Under the pieces are notes generated by a model that saw only the letters and a list, made by a program, of their open reading frames with translations, was not told the origin of the DNA and did not search any database. A stretch of 64,000 bases of DNA, taken from positions 186,001 through 250,000 of the forward strand of contig NZ_SNYW01000008.1 in the NCBI RefSeq assembly GCF_004363235.1, read 5' to 3'. Each line of letters begins with the position of its first letter. Within the stretch, counting starts at the first letter, position 1. Position numbers and translations under genes: made by a program. This document shows positions 17,311-25,846 of the stretch, piece by piece. This DNA is from Dongia mobilis. Lineage in GTDB: Bacteria; Pseudomonadota; Alphaproteobacteria; Dongiales; Dongiaceae.

Positions 17311-18185
17311 TCGGCGGACGCATGCAGGCGGCAGCCGATTCGGGTGTGCCGGATCCCACCCCCGGCGATGCCGGCGACGACGGCATCGCAACGGGTGGAG
17401 CGGCCGCGGTGAACGGCCATGGCGGTTTCATCGTCAACGGCGTCGCCGTCGATCCGGTTACCATGCCGGGGCTCATCGCCTATCACCTCGGCAAGCGCTA
17501 CAAGAAAAAGCCGGTGCTACGCGATGTGTCGGTCGGCGTGCAGCGCGGCGAGGCGGTCGGCCTGCTGGGGCCCAACGGCGCCGGCAAGACCACCTGTTTC
17601 TACATCATCACCGGCCTGCTCAAGGCCGATGCCGGCGCCATCTATCTTGACGGCAACGAGGTGACTGATCTGCCGATGTATGAGCGCGCCCGCGGCGGCA
17701 TCGGCTACCTGCCGCAGGAGGCCTCGATCTTCCGCGGCATGTCGGTCGAGGACAACATCATGGCGGTGCTGGAGATCGTCGACCGCGACCCAGCCTCGCG
17801 CGATGCAAGGCTCAACCAACTGCTCGACGACTTTTCCATCGCCCATCTCAGGAAGGTGCCGGCGCTGGCGCTCTCGGGCGGCGAAAGGCGGCGCTGCGAG
17901 ATCGCCCGCGCGCTGGCGACCAGACCCAGCTATATCCTGCTGGACGAACCGCTGGCCGGCATCGACCCGATCGCGGTCAACGACATCCGCGACATCATCT
18001 CGCATCTGAAGGATCGCGGCATCGGCGTGCTGATCACCGATCACAACGTGCGCGACACGCTGGAGATCGTCGACCGCGCCTACATCCTGCACGAGGGCGA
18101 GGTGCTGCGGGAAGGCACACCCGCCGACATCGTGTCGGACGAGGATGTGCGCCGCGTTTACCTTGGAGAAAGGTTCTCGCTGTAG
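17307..18185 (+). CDS. lptB: LPS export ABC transporter ATP-binding protein LptB
   Basis: The product has 292 residues. Walker A (GPNGAGKTT), signature (LSGGERRR) and Walker B (YILLDEPLAGID) are intact, and YLPQEASIFRGMSVEDNI is typical of LptB. About 55 extra N-terminal residues, rich in Gly, Ala and Asp, precede the usual start; an internal start near residue 53 (MPGLIAYHL) would give the normal length. LptF and LptG are not in this window. Confidence 0.95.
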   Translation: MIGGRMQAAADSGVPDPTPGDAGDDGIATGGAAAVNGHGGFIVNGVAVDPVTMPGLIAYHLGKRYKKKPVLRDVSVGVQRGEAVGLLGPNGAGKTTCFYIITGLLKADAGAIYLDGNEVTDLPMYERARGGIGYLPQEASIFRGMSVEDNIMAVLEIVDRDPASRDARLNQLLDDFSIAHLRKVPALALSGGERRRCEIARALATRPSYILLDEPLAGIDPIAVNDIRDIISHLKDRGIGVLITDHNVRDTLEIVDRAYILHEGEVLREGTPADIVSDEDVRRVYLGERFSL

Positions 18186-18198
18186 TACGCTTGATTTC

Positions 18199-19761
18199 AT
18201 GGCGATAACGCAACGGATGGACTTGCGCCAGGCGCAGAGCCTGGTCATGACGCCGCAACTCCAGCAGGCGATCAAACTGCTGGAGCTGTCGAATCAGGAA
18301 CTCGCCGCCTATATCGAGCAGGAGCTCGAGCAGAACCCGCTGCTGGACCGGGAAGAGGGTGGCCGCACGGCCGATACCCCCGCCGCCGAGGGCGACCGTC
18401 TCGCCAGCCTCGAGGCGATGACCAGCGAGCCGGCGACGCCCCAGGAATCCGAGCGCCTGCTGGACGCCAGCGAATATGGCAGGGACGGCGTTCAGAGCGA
18501 ACGGCAGTCGCCGCTCGATACCGATTACGACAATCTCTACAACACCGCCGAAGGCGACCGCGGTGCCGAGGGGCGCGGCGAAGCGGGCTTTGCCGAAAGC
18601 TGGAGCGGCTCGGGCGGCGGGCGCAGCGATTTCGGCGATGACGAATTCGGCCTCGAACAAACGCTGTCCCGCCCCGAATCCCTGCGCGAGCATCTCGAGC
18701 AGCAGCTCTATCTCGACATCCACGGTCCGACCGAGCGCATGATCGGCCTGCAGCTGATCGACCTCATCGACGACGCCGGCTATCTGACCGGCGATCTTGC
18801 GGAGCTTGCCGAGCGCCTGGGCTGCAGCGCCGCGGCGGTGGAGAATGTGCTTGCCAGGATGCAGCAATTCGACCCCTGCGGCGTCTTCGCGCGCAACCTC
18901 GCCGAATGCCTGGCGCTGCAGCTCAAGGAACGCAACCGCTTCGACCCGGCGATGGCGGCGTTGCTGGCGCATCTCGACCTGCTGGCAAAACATGACCGCA
19001 ACCAGCTGATGAAGGTCTGTGGCGTCGATGCCGAGGATCTGGCCGAAATGGTCGGCGAGATCCGCGCCCTCAACCCGAAGCCCGGCGCCAGTTTCGAGCC
19101 GGTCGAGATCCAGGCGGTGGTGCCCGACATCCTGGTCTGGCGGCGCCCGGACGGGTCCTGGTCGGTCGAACTCAACAGCGAGCAATTGCCGCGCCTGCTG
19201 GTCAACCAGCATTACCATGCCCAGGTGCTGCCAAAGGCGCACAACAAGGTTGAGCGCGATTACCTGAACGAGCGGCTCGCCACCGCGAACTGGCTGGTGA
19301 AGACGCTGCACCAGCGCGCCACCACCATCCTCAAGGTGGCGACCGAGATCGTGCGCCAACAGGAGGCCTTCTTCCTGCATGGCGTGCAGCATCTGAAGCC
19401 GCTCATCCGCCGCGACATCGCGGAAGCCATCGGCATGCATGAAAGCACGGTCAGCCGCGTCACCACCAACAAGTTCATGGCGACGCCGCGCGGCATTTTC
19501 GAACTGCGCTACTTCTTCACCGCCGCGATCCAGGGCGCCGACGGCCAGAGCAGCCATTCGGCAGAATCGGTCCGGCAGAAGATCAAGGAACTGATCGATG
19601 CGGAACCGGCCGACGATGTGCTGTCCGATGACCGTCTGGTCGCCATCCTGCAGGGCCAGGGTGTCGACATTGCCCGCCGGACGGTGGCCAAGTATCGGGA
19701 ATCCTTGCGAATTTCATCATCGGTGCAGCGCCGGCGCGAGAAGGCCTTGCGTTCCGCCTGA
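18199..19761 (+). CDS. rpoN: RNA polymerase sigma-54 factor
   Basis: The factor has 520 residues. Region I at the N terminus (SLVMTPQLQQAIKLLEL) interacts with enhancer-binding activators. An acidic linker (about 55-150) follows, then the core-binding domain and the DNA-binding part with HESTVSRVTTNKF and the RpoN box (ARRTVAKYRESLRI). The gene directs transcription from -24/-12 promoters, including nitrogen genes. The start at 18199 was chosen on homology (MAITQRMDLRQ), 13 bp after lptB; the ribosome-binding site is weak. Confidence 0.97.
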   Translation: MAITQRMDLRQAQSLVMTPQLQQAIKLLELSNQELAAYIEQELEQNPLLDREEGGRTADTPAAEGDRLASLEAMTSEPATPQESERLLDASEYGRDGVQSERQSPLDTDYDNLYNTAEGDRGAEGRGEAGFAESWSGSGGGRSDFGDDEFGLEQTLSRPESLREHLEQQLYLDIHGPTERMIGLQLIDLIDDAGYLTGDLAELAERLGCSAAAVENVLARMQQFDPCGVFARNLAECLALQLKERNRFDPAMAALLAHLDLLAKHDRNQLMKVCGVDAEDLAEMVGEIRALNPKPGASFEPVEIQAVVPDILVWRRPDGSWSVELNSEQLPRLLVNQHYHAQVLPKAHNKVERDYLNERLATANWLVKTLHQRATTILKVATEIVRQQEAFFLHGVQHLKPLIRRDIAEAIGMHESTVSRVTTNKFMATPRGIFELRYFFTAAIQGADGQSSHSAESVRQKIKELIDAEPADDVLSDDRLVAILQGQGVDIARRTVAKYRESLRISSSVQRRREKALRSA

Positions 19762-19834
19762 GATGGGCCACATCATGAATGAGGCGCCGCGCAAGGCGGC
19801 GCAATGGGATCGCGGCGGCATCGCGGGAAGATTG

Positions 19835-19859
19835 TTTCAATTCCACCAAGCAATTGAAA
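19835..19859. repeat. Inverted repeat downstream of rpoN
   Basis: TTTCAATT (19835-19842) and AATTGAAA (19852-19859) are exact complements around a 9-bp spacer, in the 402-bp region between rpoN and hpf. It lies just upstream of a strong Shine-Dalgarno sequence serving a 38-codon frame. It could be an operator or a weak RNA hairpin. Confidence 0.6.
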
Positions 19860-19873
19860 AGAGGAGGGAATCC

Positions 19874-19990
19874 ATGCGCATTCCACCCGATCCTGACCAT
19901 TTCCGGCACCGAACCGACGGCGCCCCTTCCCGCCCGGCCGTTGACTTCCGCGCGAACCTCGCTATGGTCCCGGCCGCGCCGCCGGCCTGA
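19874..19990 (+). CDS. Possible small protein (38 aa) between rpoN and hpf
   Basis: ATG at 19874 is preceded by GAGGAGGG with ideal spacing. The frame runs 38 codons to TGA at 19988-19990. The product (starts MRIPPDPDHF, ends VPAAPPA) is Pro/Ala/Arg-rich with no recognised domain. A promoter-like pair lies inside it at 19941-19968. The only support is the ribosome-binding site; it may be an untranslated leader. Confidence 0.3.
   Translation: MRIPPDPDHFRHRTDGAPSRPAVDFRANLAMVPAAPPA
19941..19968 (+). promoter_or_regulatory. Putative promoter for hpf-ptsN
   Basis: TTGACT (19941-19946) and TATGGT (19963-19968) are separated by 16 bp. The predicted start near 19975 would give a leader of about 190 nt before hpf, a long untranslated stretch with no other recognised feature. 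Confidence 0.45.
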
Positions 19991-20163
19991 CCTAGCCCGG
20001 CGGCGTGGTGCTTCCGGGACAGGCGTTCCCGCCGGGCGCAGCCCGCCACAGCGATTATCGGCGCGCCACGGCCAATTGAAGTATCGACAGGGTCCGGCCG
20101 ACCGTATGACTGCCCCCTGAGGCGGCATCCGGCGGCCAAACCCGAGTTTGCAGGACCAAATCC

Positions 20164-20751
20164 ATGAATCTGACCGTCAAGGGCAAGAACATCGATATCG
20201 GCGATGCGTTGAAGACGCGCGCCCAGGAAAGCCTCGACCACATCTTCGGGAAGTACTTCTCGAACCCGATCGAGGCCAGCGTCACGATGTCCAGGGAAAC
20301 CTATTTCTTCCAGGCGCAGATCGCGGTCCATGTCGGTCGCGGCATCCTGCTGCAGGCCGAGGGCCAGGCCGACACCGCCAATGCCGCCTATGACGCGGCA
20401 GCCGAGACGCTGGCCAAGCGGCTGCGCCGCTACAAGCGGCGCCTGCGCGACCATCACCGCGCCGCCACCGAGAGCATGCGCGCCCAGGCCTATATCCTGG
20501 CGGCCGAACCGGAAGAGGCGGAGGAGCCGGAAGCGGCACCGGCCAATGGCGAGGCACCGCCGGTGGTGGTGGCCGAGATGCAGACCGACATTCCGACCCT
20601 GACGGTCAGCGAGGCGGTGATGCGGCTCGATCTTGCCAACAGCCAGGCGATGATGTTCCTCAACCGCGCCCATGGCGGGCTCAACATGGTCTACCGCCGC
20701 AATGACGGCAATATCGGCTGGGTCGACCCGCAATTGCGGGCCGGCGCCTGA
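20164..20751 (+). CDS. hpf: Ribosome hibernation-promoting factor, long form
   Basis: The product has 195 residues. The N-terminal S30AE domain (about 1-105: MNLTVKGKNIDIGDAL, RYKRRLRDHH) binds the ribosomal A/P site. An acidic Pro/Ala/Glu linker (about 115-140) leads to the C-terminal dimerisation domain (about 142-195: SEAVMRLDLANSQAMMFLNR), which pairs two 70S ribosomes into 100S particles. It stands between rpoN and ptsN, the classic proteobacterial order. Confidence 0.95.
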   Translation: MNLTVKGKNIDIGDALKTRAQESLDHIFGKYFSNPIEASVTMSRETYFFQAQIAVHVGRGILLQAEGQADTANAAYDAAAETLAKRLRRYKRRLRDHHRAATESMRAQAYILAAEPEEAEEPEAAPANGEAPPVVVAEMQTDIPTLTVSEAVMRLDLANSQAMMFLNRAHGGLNMVYRRNDGNIGWVDPQLRAGA

Positions 20752-20851
20752 GTGTCCGGCGGCATGATGTCGGGCTCCTGATCAAACGCGAACAGCATTC
20801 GCAGCATCGCCGGCAGCCATTCCGCCGGCGATGACGCGTACGAGGCGAAAG

Positions 20852-21319
20852 ATGGAAATTGAAGATCTGCTCCGCACCCCGGCCCATGTGATGGCGCGGT
20901 TGAAGGCCGGCAACAAGAAGCAGGCCCTGCAGGAAATGGCGCGTCGTGCGGCCGAGCTCTCCGGCCTGCACGAGCGCGCCGTCTTCGACGTGCTGCTGGA
21001 GCGCGAGCGCCTCGGCACCACCGGTGTCGGCAACGGCATCGCCATTCCCCATGGCAAGCTGGCCGAGGCCAAGGGCATGTTCGGCCTGTTCGCCCGCCTC
21101 GATGCGCCGATCGATTTCGATGCCATCGACGAGCAGCCGGTCGACCTCATTTTCCTGCTGCTGGCCCCGGAAGGGGCGGGCGCCGATCACCTGAAGGCGC
21201 TGGCGCGGGTGTCGCGCCTGCTGCGCGACCGCAGCATCTGCGAGAAGCTGCGCGGTGCCGACCAGGCCGATGCCATCTATGCCCTGCTGACCGACGGCGC
21301 GCATTCCCACGCCGCCTAA
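20852..21319 (+). CDS. ptsN: PTS IIA-like nitrogen-regulatory protein
   Basis: The 155-residue EIIA-Ntr protein carries the phosphorylatable histidine in NGIAIPHGKL (about His75). It is the end of the PtsP-NPr-PtsN phosphorelay that regulates potassium and nitrogen physiology; it transports no sugar. The start at 20852 (MEIEDLL) has GAGG upstream; an ATG at 20831 lacks one. It ends before a strong terminator at 21386. Confidence 0.95.
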   Translation: MEIEDLLRTPAHVMARLKAGNKKQALQEMARRAAELSGLHERAVFDVLLERERLGTTGVGNGIAIPHGKLAEAKGMFGLFARLDAPIDFDAIDEQPVDLIFLLLAPEGAGADHLKALARVSRLLRDRSICEKLRGADQADAIYALLTDGAHSHAA

Positions 21320-21385
21320 GCATCTGGCTGAACCGAGCGTCTGGCTGAACGGCGCCCCGGGACGCCGGCCCGGCATCCACATACG

Positions 21386-21417
21386 AAAAAGCGCGGCCAT
21401 CGCTGGCCGCGCTTTTT
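21386..21417. terminator. Strong bidirectional intrinsic terminator
   Basis: A perfect 14-bp stem (AAAAAGCGCGGCCA, 21386-21399; TGGCCGCGCTTTTT, 21404-21417) with a TCGC loop has A5 on one side and T5 on the other. It ends both the ptsN transcript and the convergent hsp20-DUF1150 transcript. Confidence 0.95.
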
Positions 21418-21439
21418 CATTTCGGTCGGCGGCATTTGT

Positions 21440-21667
21440 TCAGTGAAGCGTTACCGGCGCCAGGCCGTTCTCCCAGGCGGCGGCGATCGCCGTCTCGCGA
21501 TCGGGCACGATGGCGAGGCGCTCGCCATTGGCGGCGAAGATCGCAAAGGCGGTGCCGCCGTCGATCTCGGTTTCCTTCACATAGGCGAGGTTGTTGAGGC
21601 CGAGTGCCGCCAGCTGCTGTGCGCTGATGGCATGTACCGCCTGCCTGGTATCGATCTTGTTGGCCAT
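21440..21667 (-). CDS. DUF1150 family protein
   Basis: The 75-residue protein has the DUF1150 pattern: LAALGLNNLAYVKE, then FAIFAANGERLAIVPDRETA. In alphaproteobacteria this gene typically follows an hsp20 gene, as here (27 bp downstream), suggesting a heat-shock role that is otherwise undefined. A GTG at 21694 directly behind the hsp20 stop is an alternative start. Confidence 0.88.
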   Translation of the reverse strand: MANKIDTRQAVHAISAQQLAALGLNNLAYVKETEIDGGTAFAIFAANGERLAIVPDRETAIAAAWENGLAPVTLH

Positions 21668-21694
21668 GATCCGTCTGCCTTTCCCTAGCCGCAC

Positions 21695-22168
21695 TCAGGA
21701 CGCCTTGCCGTCGATGGTGACCTGCGCCTTGCCGGTATCGCTCTTGCCGTTCTCGCCGCTGCTCTTGGCGATCGGCACCTTGCGCACCTTGGGTTCGCTC
21801 TTCGGCCGCGCGAGGTCGATCGCGAGCAGGCCGTTATCGAGTGTCGCGCCCACCACCTCGATCCCCTCCGCCAGCACGAAGCTACGCTGGAACTGACGGG
21901 CGGCGATGCCGCGATAGAGATAGACGCGGGATGGGTCGTCCTGCTGCTTGCCGCGCACGGAAAGCTGGTTGTCCTCGACCTGAATGTCGAGATCGCCGAG
22001 ACCGAAACCGGCCACCGCCAGGGTGATGCGGAGCTGCTGGTCGGAAATCTGCTCGATATTGTAGGGCGGATAACCCTCGGCACCGGCCTTGGCGACGCGG
22101 TCGAGCGTGCGTTCGAACTGGTCGAAACCCAAGAGCAGCGGGCTGTTGAAAAGCGACAGACGTGACAT
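21695..22168 (-). CDS. Small heat-shock protein, Hsp20/IbpA family
   Basis: The 157-residue ATP-independent holdase has an N-terminal arm (about 1-35), an alpha-crystallin domain (YNIEQISDQQLRITLAVAGF to about 130) and a charged tail. GIAARQFQRSFVLAEGIEVVGA is the conserved IbpA/HspA segment. The product binds unfolding proteins and hands them to DnaK/ClpB. GGAAGGAGGGGCC just before the ATG is a strong ribosome-binding site. A sigma-32-like promoter lies about 130 bp upstream, and the leader may fold as an RNA thermometer. Confidence 0.94.
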   Translation of the reverse strand: MSRLSLFNSPLLLGFDQFERTLDRVAKAGAEGYPPYNIEQISDQQLRITLAVAGFGLGDLDIQVEDNQLSVRGKQQDDPSRVYLYRGIAARQFQRSFVLAEGIEVVGATLDNGLLAIDLARPKSEPKVRKVPIAKSSGENGKSDTGKAQVTIDGKAS

Positions 22169-22290
22169 GGCCCCTCCTTCCGAGCGAGCGGATCGTTGCG
22201 ACGCTGGCAGACCCGGTGGCGGCGCCTGTCAGTCCAGCCCATTCCGGGTCCGGGTGCCGGTCCGCCGGCCGCCCGATCCCCATGGCGCTT
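22169..22290 (-). promoter_or_regulatory. Candidate ROSE-like RNA thermometer (hsp20 leader)
   Basis: The predicted leader of about 120 nt ends with TCGCT a few bases upstream of the AGGAGG ribosome-binding site. ROSE elements of alphaproteobacterial small heat-shock genes have a conserved U(U/C)GCU that pairs with the Shine-Dalgarno. A GC-rich upstream part can form further hairpins. No full fold was computed, so this is a lead only. Confidence 0.35.
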
Positions 22291-22298
22291 GCTTCAAG

Positions 22299-22326
22299 AC
22301 ATAGTAATCTAGGTTAAGAAATCAAG
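22299..22326 (-). promoter_or_regulatory. Putative sigma-32 (RpoH) promoter of hsp20
   Basis: On the minus strand CTTGAT (22326-22321), a 16-bp spacer and CTATGT (22304-22299) resemble the alphaproteobacterial heat-shock consensus CTTGAA-N16-CYTATNT. The A of the -35 position 6 is T. Confidence 0.55.
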
Positions 22327-22415
22327 CCGGCCCGGGCCGGCGCCGTCTTGCAGGAAACGGTGCCCTTGCTAAACTGTTCAGCGAGACGGGAAATTCCGCA
22401 AACAGGGGGATCTTG

Positions 22416-22961
22416 ATGTCAGTCGTGTTGAACCGGCGCCGCTTCGCCGCTCTTGCCGCCATGCCTGCCCTGCTGGCCGTTTCCCCCCTGCTGACCGGCT
22501 GCGCCGGGCCGGGCGGCAGCGCGGCCACCGCCGCCAATAGCGGCGAGGGCCGCCTCGACATCCCCGAGACGCCGGCCAGCGAGGCGACCAAGGCGCTTTG
22601 GGCGGCGGCGAAATCGGGCGATGTGGCCGGCATCGAGGCAGCACTTGCCGCCGGTGCCGATATCGAGGGCATCGATTTCAGCGAGAACAGCAACGGCCGC
22701 CGTGCCCTCAATTACGCCGCCCTCAACGACCAGGCCGATGCGATCGAGGCCCTGCTGGCGGCGGGCGCCAACATTGAATCGCAGAACCGTACGCGCTTCA
22801 CGCCGCTGCACCACGCCGCCGAAGCGGGCTCGATCAAGGCCATCAAGGTGCTGCTGAAGCACGGTGCCAACAAGAAGGCCAAGATGTATCGCGGCGGCAT
22901 CCCGCAGCAGATCGCCGAATTCAAGGGCCATCGCGACGCGGCCCTGCTGCTGGTGCCCTGA
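22416..22961 (+). CDS. Ankyrin-repeat lipoprotein
   Basis: The 181-residue protein has a signal sequence with NRRRF, a hydrophobic stretch and a lipobox-like LLTGC (Cys about 29), so it is probably exported and lipidated. The twin arginine resembles a Tat signal. Three ankyrin repeats follow: ALWAAAKSGDVAGIEAALAA, ALNYAALNDQADAIEALLAA and PLHHAAEAGSIKAIKVLLKH. Ankyrin repeats bind protein partners; none is known here. AGGGGGA precedes ATG 22416. Confidence 0.88.
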   Translation: MSVVLNRRRFAALAAMPALLAVSPLLTGCAGPGGSAATAANSGEGRLDIPETPASEATKALWAAAKSGDVAGIEAALAAGADIEGIDFSENSNGRRALNYAALNDQADAIEALLAAGANIESQNRTRFTPLHHAAEAGSIKAIKVLLKHGANKKAKMYRGGIPQQIAEFKGHRDAALLLVP

Positions 22962-22968
22962 AGCGCCC

Positions 22969-23289
22969 TCAGGCTTTCGTGGTCAGCTTCAGCCCGGCGA
23001 TGCCGAAGACGATGAGGGCGATGCAGAGGAGGCGCAGCGGCTCGGCCGGTTCCTTCAGCACCAGGATGCCGAAGATGACCGTGCCGATCGTGCCGATCCC
23101 GGTCCAGATTGCATAGGCGGTGCCCAGCGGCAGGTGCCGGAGCGCCAGGCCCAGCAACGCGATGCTGGCCAGCATCGAGATCACGGTGAGGATGGAAGGC
23201 AGCGGCCGGGTGAAACCCTCGGTGTATTTGAGCCCCACCGCCCAGCCCACTTCCAGAAGACCGGCGATAGCAAGAAGTATCCAGGACAT
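22969..23289 (-). CDS. sugE: Guanidinium exporter (SMR family, Gdx/SugE type)
   Basis: The 106-residue protein has four membrane helices and should form an antiparallel dimer. Glu13 in helix 1 ([18 protein letters not shown]) is the proton/substrate-coupling residue, and the GWAVGLKY context is diagnostic of the Gdx branch rather than the multidrug EmrE branch. [17 protein letters not shown] is also typical. The protein exports guanidinium in exchange for protons. A two-hairpin guanidine-II riboswitch sits directly upstream, which independently supports the assignment. Confidence 0.95.
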   Translation of the reverse strand: MSWILLAIAGLLEVGWAVGLKYTEGFTRPLPSILTVISMLASIALLGLALRHLPLGTAYAIWTGIGTIGTVIFGILVLKEPAEPLRLLCIALIVFGIAGLKLTTKA

Positions 23290-23304
23290 GACGGACTCCC
23301 GATC

Positions 23305-23361
23305 GATGTCGGGGTCGTCCCCGGTTTGCATGACGCTGGCCGCCGGGTCGTCCCGGGGCCC
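23305..23361 (-). promoter_or_regulatory. Guanidine-II (mini-ykkC) riboswitch
   Basis: On the minus strand two hairpins with identical ACGA tetraloops lie in the leader of the sugE-type gene: CCGGG-ACGA-CCCGG (23356-23343) and CGGGG-ACGA-CCCCG (23323-23310), joined by a 19-nt linker. Two GC-rich stems capped by ACGR loops are the complete consensus of mini-ykkC, which binds free guanidinium at each loop and frees the ribosome-binding site. The second stem ends about 20 nt before the start codon, with GGGAG in between. Confidence 0.93.
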
Positions 23362-23529
23362 CTCTATTTGGTTCAGGATCGGTCCCGCTGCAAGAGCAGT
23401 GGATCATCAGGTCACGCCCGGACGTTAAGAAGATTCACCTATTTCTATAACCAAGCTCATTAATCAAGTTTTAGTTCCCGGGACGTAGGCTCCTCGCAAA
23501 TCAGTCATCTCTTTCAGGAGATACGCGAG

Positions 23530-25221
23530 ATGCGACTCAAGGATCTACGAATCGGCACGCGCCTGGGCGCGGTCGTCCTGGCGGCCATCATCGGTATGGT
23601 CGCGATCGGTACCTATTCCGCCTATGCGATCCGCGAGACTTTGCTCGCCGATCGCAAGGTCAAGACCCAGCATGTGGTCGAAGTGGCCTATGGCATCATC
23701 GCCAATTACGGCGAGAAGGCGAAAGCCGGTGCCATGAGCGAAGACGAAGCGAAGGCCGCCGCCATGGCCGATTTGCAGGCGCTCCGCTACGACGAAAAGG
23801 AGTATTTCTGGATCAACGACATGACGCCGCGGATGATCATGCATCCGATCAACGCCAAGCTCGCCGAGAAGGAGACGCTGGCCGACATGGCGGATCCCAA
23901 CGGCAAGCATCTCTTCGTCGAGATGGTCGACGTGGTGAAGGCGCAGGGCGGCGGCTTCGTCGATTACATGTGGCCGCAGCCCGGCAAGGAAGAACCGGTC
24001 GCCAAGACCTCCTATGTGAAAGGCTATGCACCCTGGGGCTGGATCGTCGGCTCTGGCATCTATCTCGACGACGTCAACGCGATCTTCGGGGAACTGATCG
24101 CCATCCTGGGCGGCGTCATCCTGGTGATCATCTTGGTCACGTCCGGCGCCAGCTATCTCATCGCGCGCAGCATCTCGAAGCCGCTGGCGCGCACGACGCT
24201 TGCCATGCAGCGCCTCGCCGAGGGCGACAAGAACATCGATGTCGAAGGCACCGACAACCAGGCGGAAATGGGTGCCCTCGCCCGCGCCCTCGCGGTCTTC
24301 AAGGAGAACGCGCTGGAGATGGACCGCCTCGCGGCGGAGCGCCATGCGCAGGAGGAACGCGCCGCCGCCGAGAAGCGCAAGACGATGCTGGATCTGGCCG
24401 ATAGTTTCGAAAGCTCGGTACAGCAGGTGGTGGCCCAGGTTTCCTCGGCCGCGGTCGAGTTGCAATCCTCGGCCGAATCCATGGCCGGCAATACCGAGGA
24501 AACGACCGGCCAGGCGGGCATCGTCGCCAGCGCCTCGGAACAGGCCTTCGGCAATGTGCAATCGGTTGCCGCCGCGACCGAGGAACTGTCCGCCTCGATC
24601 ACCGAGATCAGCCAGCAGGTGGCGCAATCCACCTCGATCGCCTCGCAGGCGGTGGCCGAAGCCAGGCAGACCGACGCCACCATCAATGGCCTTGCCCAGG
24701 CCAGCCAGAAGATCGGCGACGTCGCCAACCTCATCCGCGACATCGCCAACCAGACCAATCTGCTGGCGCTCAACGCCACGATCGAGGCGGCGCGCGCGGG
24801 TGACGCCGGCAAGGGCTTCGCCGTGGTGGCTTCCGAGGTGAAGAACCTCGCCAGCCAGACGGCGCGCGCGACCGAGGAGATCACCGGCCAGATCACCGGC
24901 ATCCAGAGTGCGACCGGCAATGCCGTCCAGGCCATCCGCGGCATCACCGATACAATCACGCGGATCGACCAGATCGCCGCCACCATCGCCGCGGCGGTCG
25001 AGGAACAGGGCGCCGCCACGCGCGAGATCTCGCGCTCGATCCAGCAGGCCGCCGACGGCACCCGCGATGTCTCGCAGAACATCTCCGGCGTTTCCTCGGC
25101 GCTCTCCGAATCGGCCAAGCTCGCCGACGGCCTCCTCGGTGCCGCCTCCGATCTCTCGCGCCAGGCGGATGTCATGCGCGGCGAGATCACCCGCTTCCTG
25201 GAGCGCGTCCGCGCCGCCTGA
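23530..25221 (+). CDS. Methyl-accepting chemotaxis protein with Cache domain
   Basis: The receptor has 563 residues: membrane helix 1 (about 11-32), a periplasmic single-Cache domain (about 40-185) with [20 protein letters not shown] and [14 protein letters not shown], helix 2 (about 187-210), HAMP (about 212-265), and a cytoplasmic signalling domain (about 300-560). The hairpin tip is [20 protein letters not shown], which contacts CheA/CheW. The YFWIND pattern resembles Cache domains that bind small carboxylates, but the ligand is unknown. It is an orphan receptor with no che genes nearby. TCAGGAG lies upstream. Confidence 0.95.
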   Translation: MRLKDLRIGTRLGAVVLAAIIGMVAIGTYSAYAIRETLLADRKVKTQHVVEVAYGIIANYGEKAKAGAMSEDEAKAAAMADLQALRYDEKEYFWINDMTPRMIMHPINAKLAEKETLADMADPNGKHLFVEMVDVVKAQGGGFVDYMWPQPGKEEPVAKTSYVKGYAPWGWIVGSGIYLDDVNAIFGELIAILGGVILVIILVTSGASYLIARSISKPLARTTLAMQRLAEGDKNIDVEGTDNQAEMGALARALAVFKENALEMDRLAAERHAQEERAAAEKRKTMLDLADSFESSVQQVVAQVSSAAVELQSSAESMAGNTEETTGQAGIVASASEQAFGNVQSVAAATEELSASITEISQQVAQSTSIASQAVAEARQTDATINGLAQASQKIGDVANLIRDIANQTNLLALNATIEAARAGDAGKGFAVVASEVKNLASQTARATEEITGQITGIQSATGNAVQAIRGITDTITRIDQIAATIAAAVEEQGAATREISRSIQQAADGTRDVSQNISGVSSALSESAKLADGLLGAASDLSRQADVMRGEITRFLERVRAA

Positions 25222-25252
25222 GGCGATGTCACGCAGATCAGCCGATCAAAGC

Positions 25253-25289
25253 AAAACCCCCGCGCCGGGTGTTCCGGTGCGGGGGTTTT
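25253..25289 (+). terminator. Intrinsic terminator after the chemoreceptor gene
   Basis: A 16-bp stem from AAAACCCCCGC (25253 on) to GCGGGGGTTTT (ending 25289), containing one G-U pair, with a short loop and a terminal T4. Being A/T-symmetric it could also serve the minus strand. Confidence 0.9.
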
Positions 25290-25293
25290 CATT

Positions 25294-25369
25294 TGGTGGA
25301 CCCAAGCGGGATCGAACCGCTGACCTCCACAATGCCATTGTGGCGCTCTCCCAGCTGAGCTATGGGCCC
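25294..25369 (-). tRNA. tRNA-Ala (anticodon GGC)
   Basis: This is a 76-nt class I cloverleaf on the minus strand. Acceptor GGGCCCA pairs with TGGGTCC and encoded ACCA follows. The anticodon stem CCACA/TGTGG holds loop ATGGCAT, so the anticodon is GGC. The T-arm GGTTCGATCC is standard. Confidence 0.97.
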
Positions 25370-25519
25370 GAAACTCGGGGGCGACCGCGGGATGGCTAGT
25401 AGGCCGTCTCTGGGTGGGCGGTCGAACGGGCAGGAACCTAAGTGGCCGCTGCCCGGAATTCAAGCACAAAAAAAGCCTGAAAAATCAACGAAAGCAGAAG
25501 GACCTGCGCCGGCTTGCGT

Positions 25520-25846
25520 TCAGCGCTCTTCCTCGTCGCCGGTTTCGACGATCTCGATATCCTCGTCGTCCTCGCCCAGCTCGGAGGCGTCCTCGAGGAC
25601 GGAATCATCCTCCTCGTCGCCCAGCGCCTCCTCATCGGCCTCGACATCGGGGAGAATCGGTTCCTCCTCGGCTGCCTGCTTCACCGGCGTCATCTTCTCG
25701 GCGACCCGGCGGCGGCTCTTCATCACCGCATCGGGATCATAGACCGTCTTGCATTTCGGGCACACGATCGTGGCTTTGCGCATGTCGTAGAAATGCGCGC
25801 CACAGCTGCCGCAAACGCGCTTGGTGCCCCATTCCGGTTTGGTCAC
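25520..25846 (-). CDS. TIGR02300 family zinc-ribbon protein
   Basis: The 108-residue protein begins VTKPEWGTKRVC from a GTG start preceded by GGAGAG. Two CxxC pairs (CGSCGAHFYDM and CPKC) form a zinc ribbon, and the rest is a very acidic tail. PEWGTKR and FYD are the hallmarks of this alphaproteobacterial family, whose function is unknown. The gene is located ahead of tRNA-Ala and divergent from aroA. Confidence 0.9.
   Translation of the reverse strand: MTKPEWGTKRVCGSCGAHFYDMRKATIVCPKCKTVYDPDAVMKSRRRVAEKMTPVKQAAEEEPILPDVEADEEALGDEEDDSVLEDASELGEDDEDIEIVETGDEEER

Noticed and set aside
25294-25369. tRNA-Ala as an integration site
   Set aside because: No integrase or duplicated tRNA 3' end is nearby, and flanking genes are core genes.
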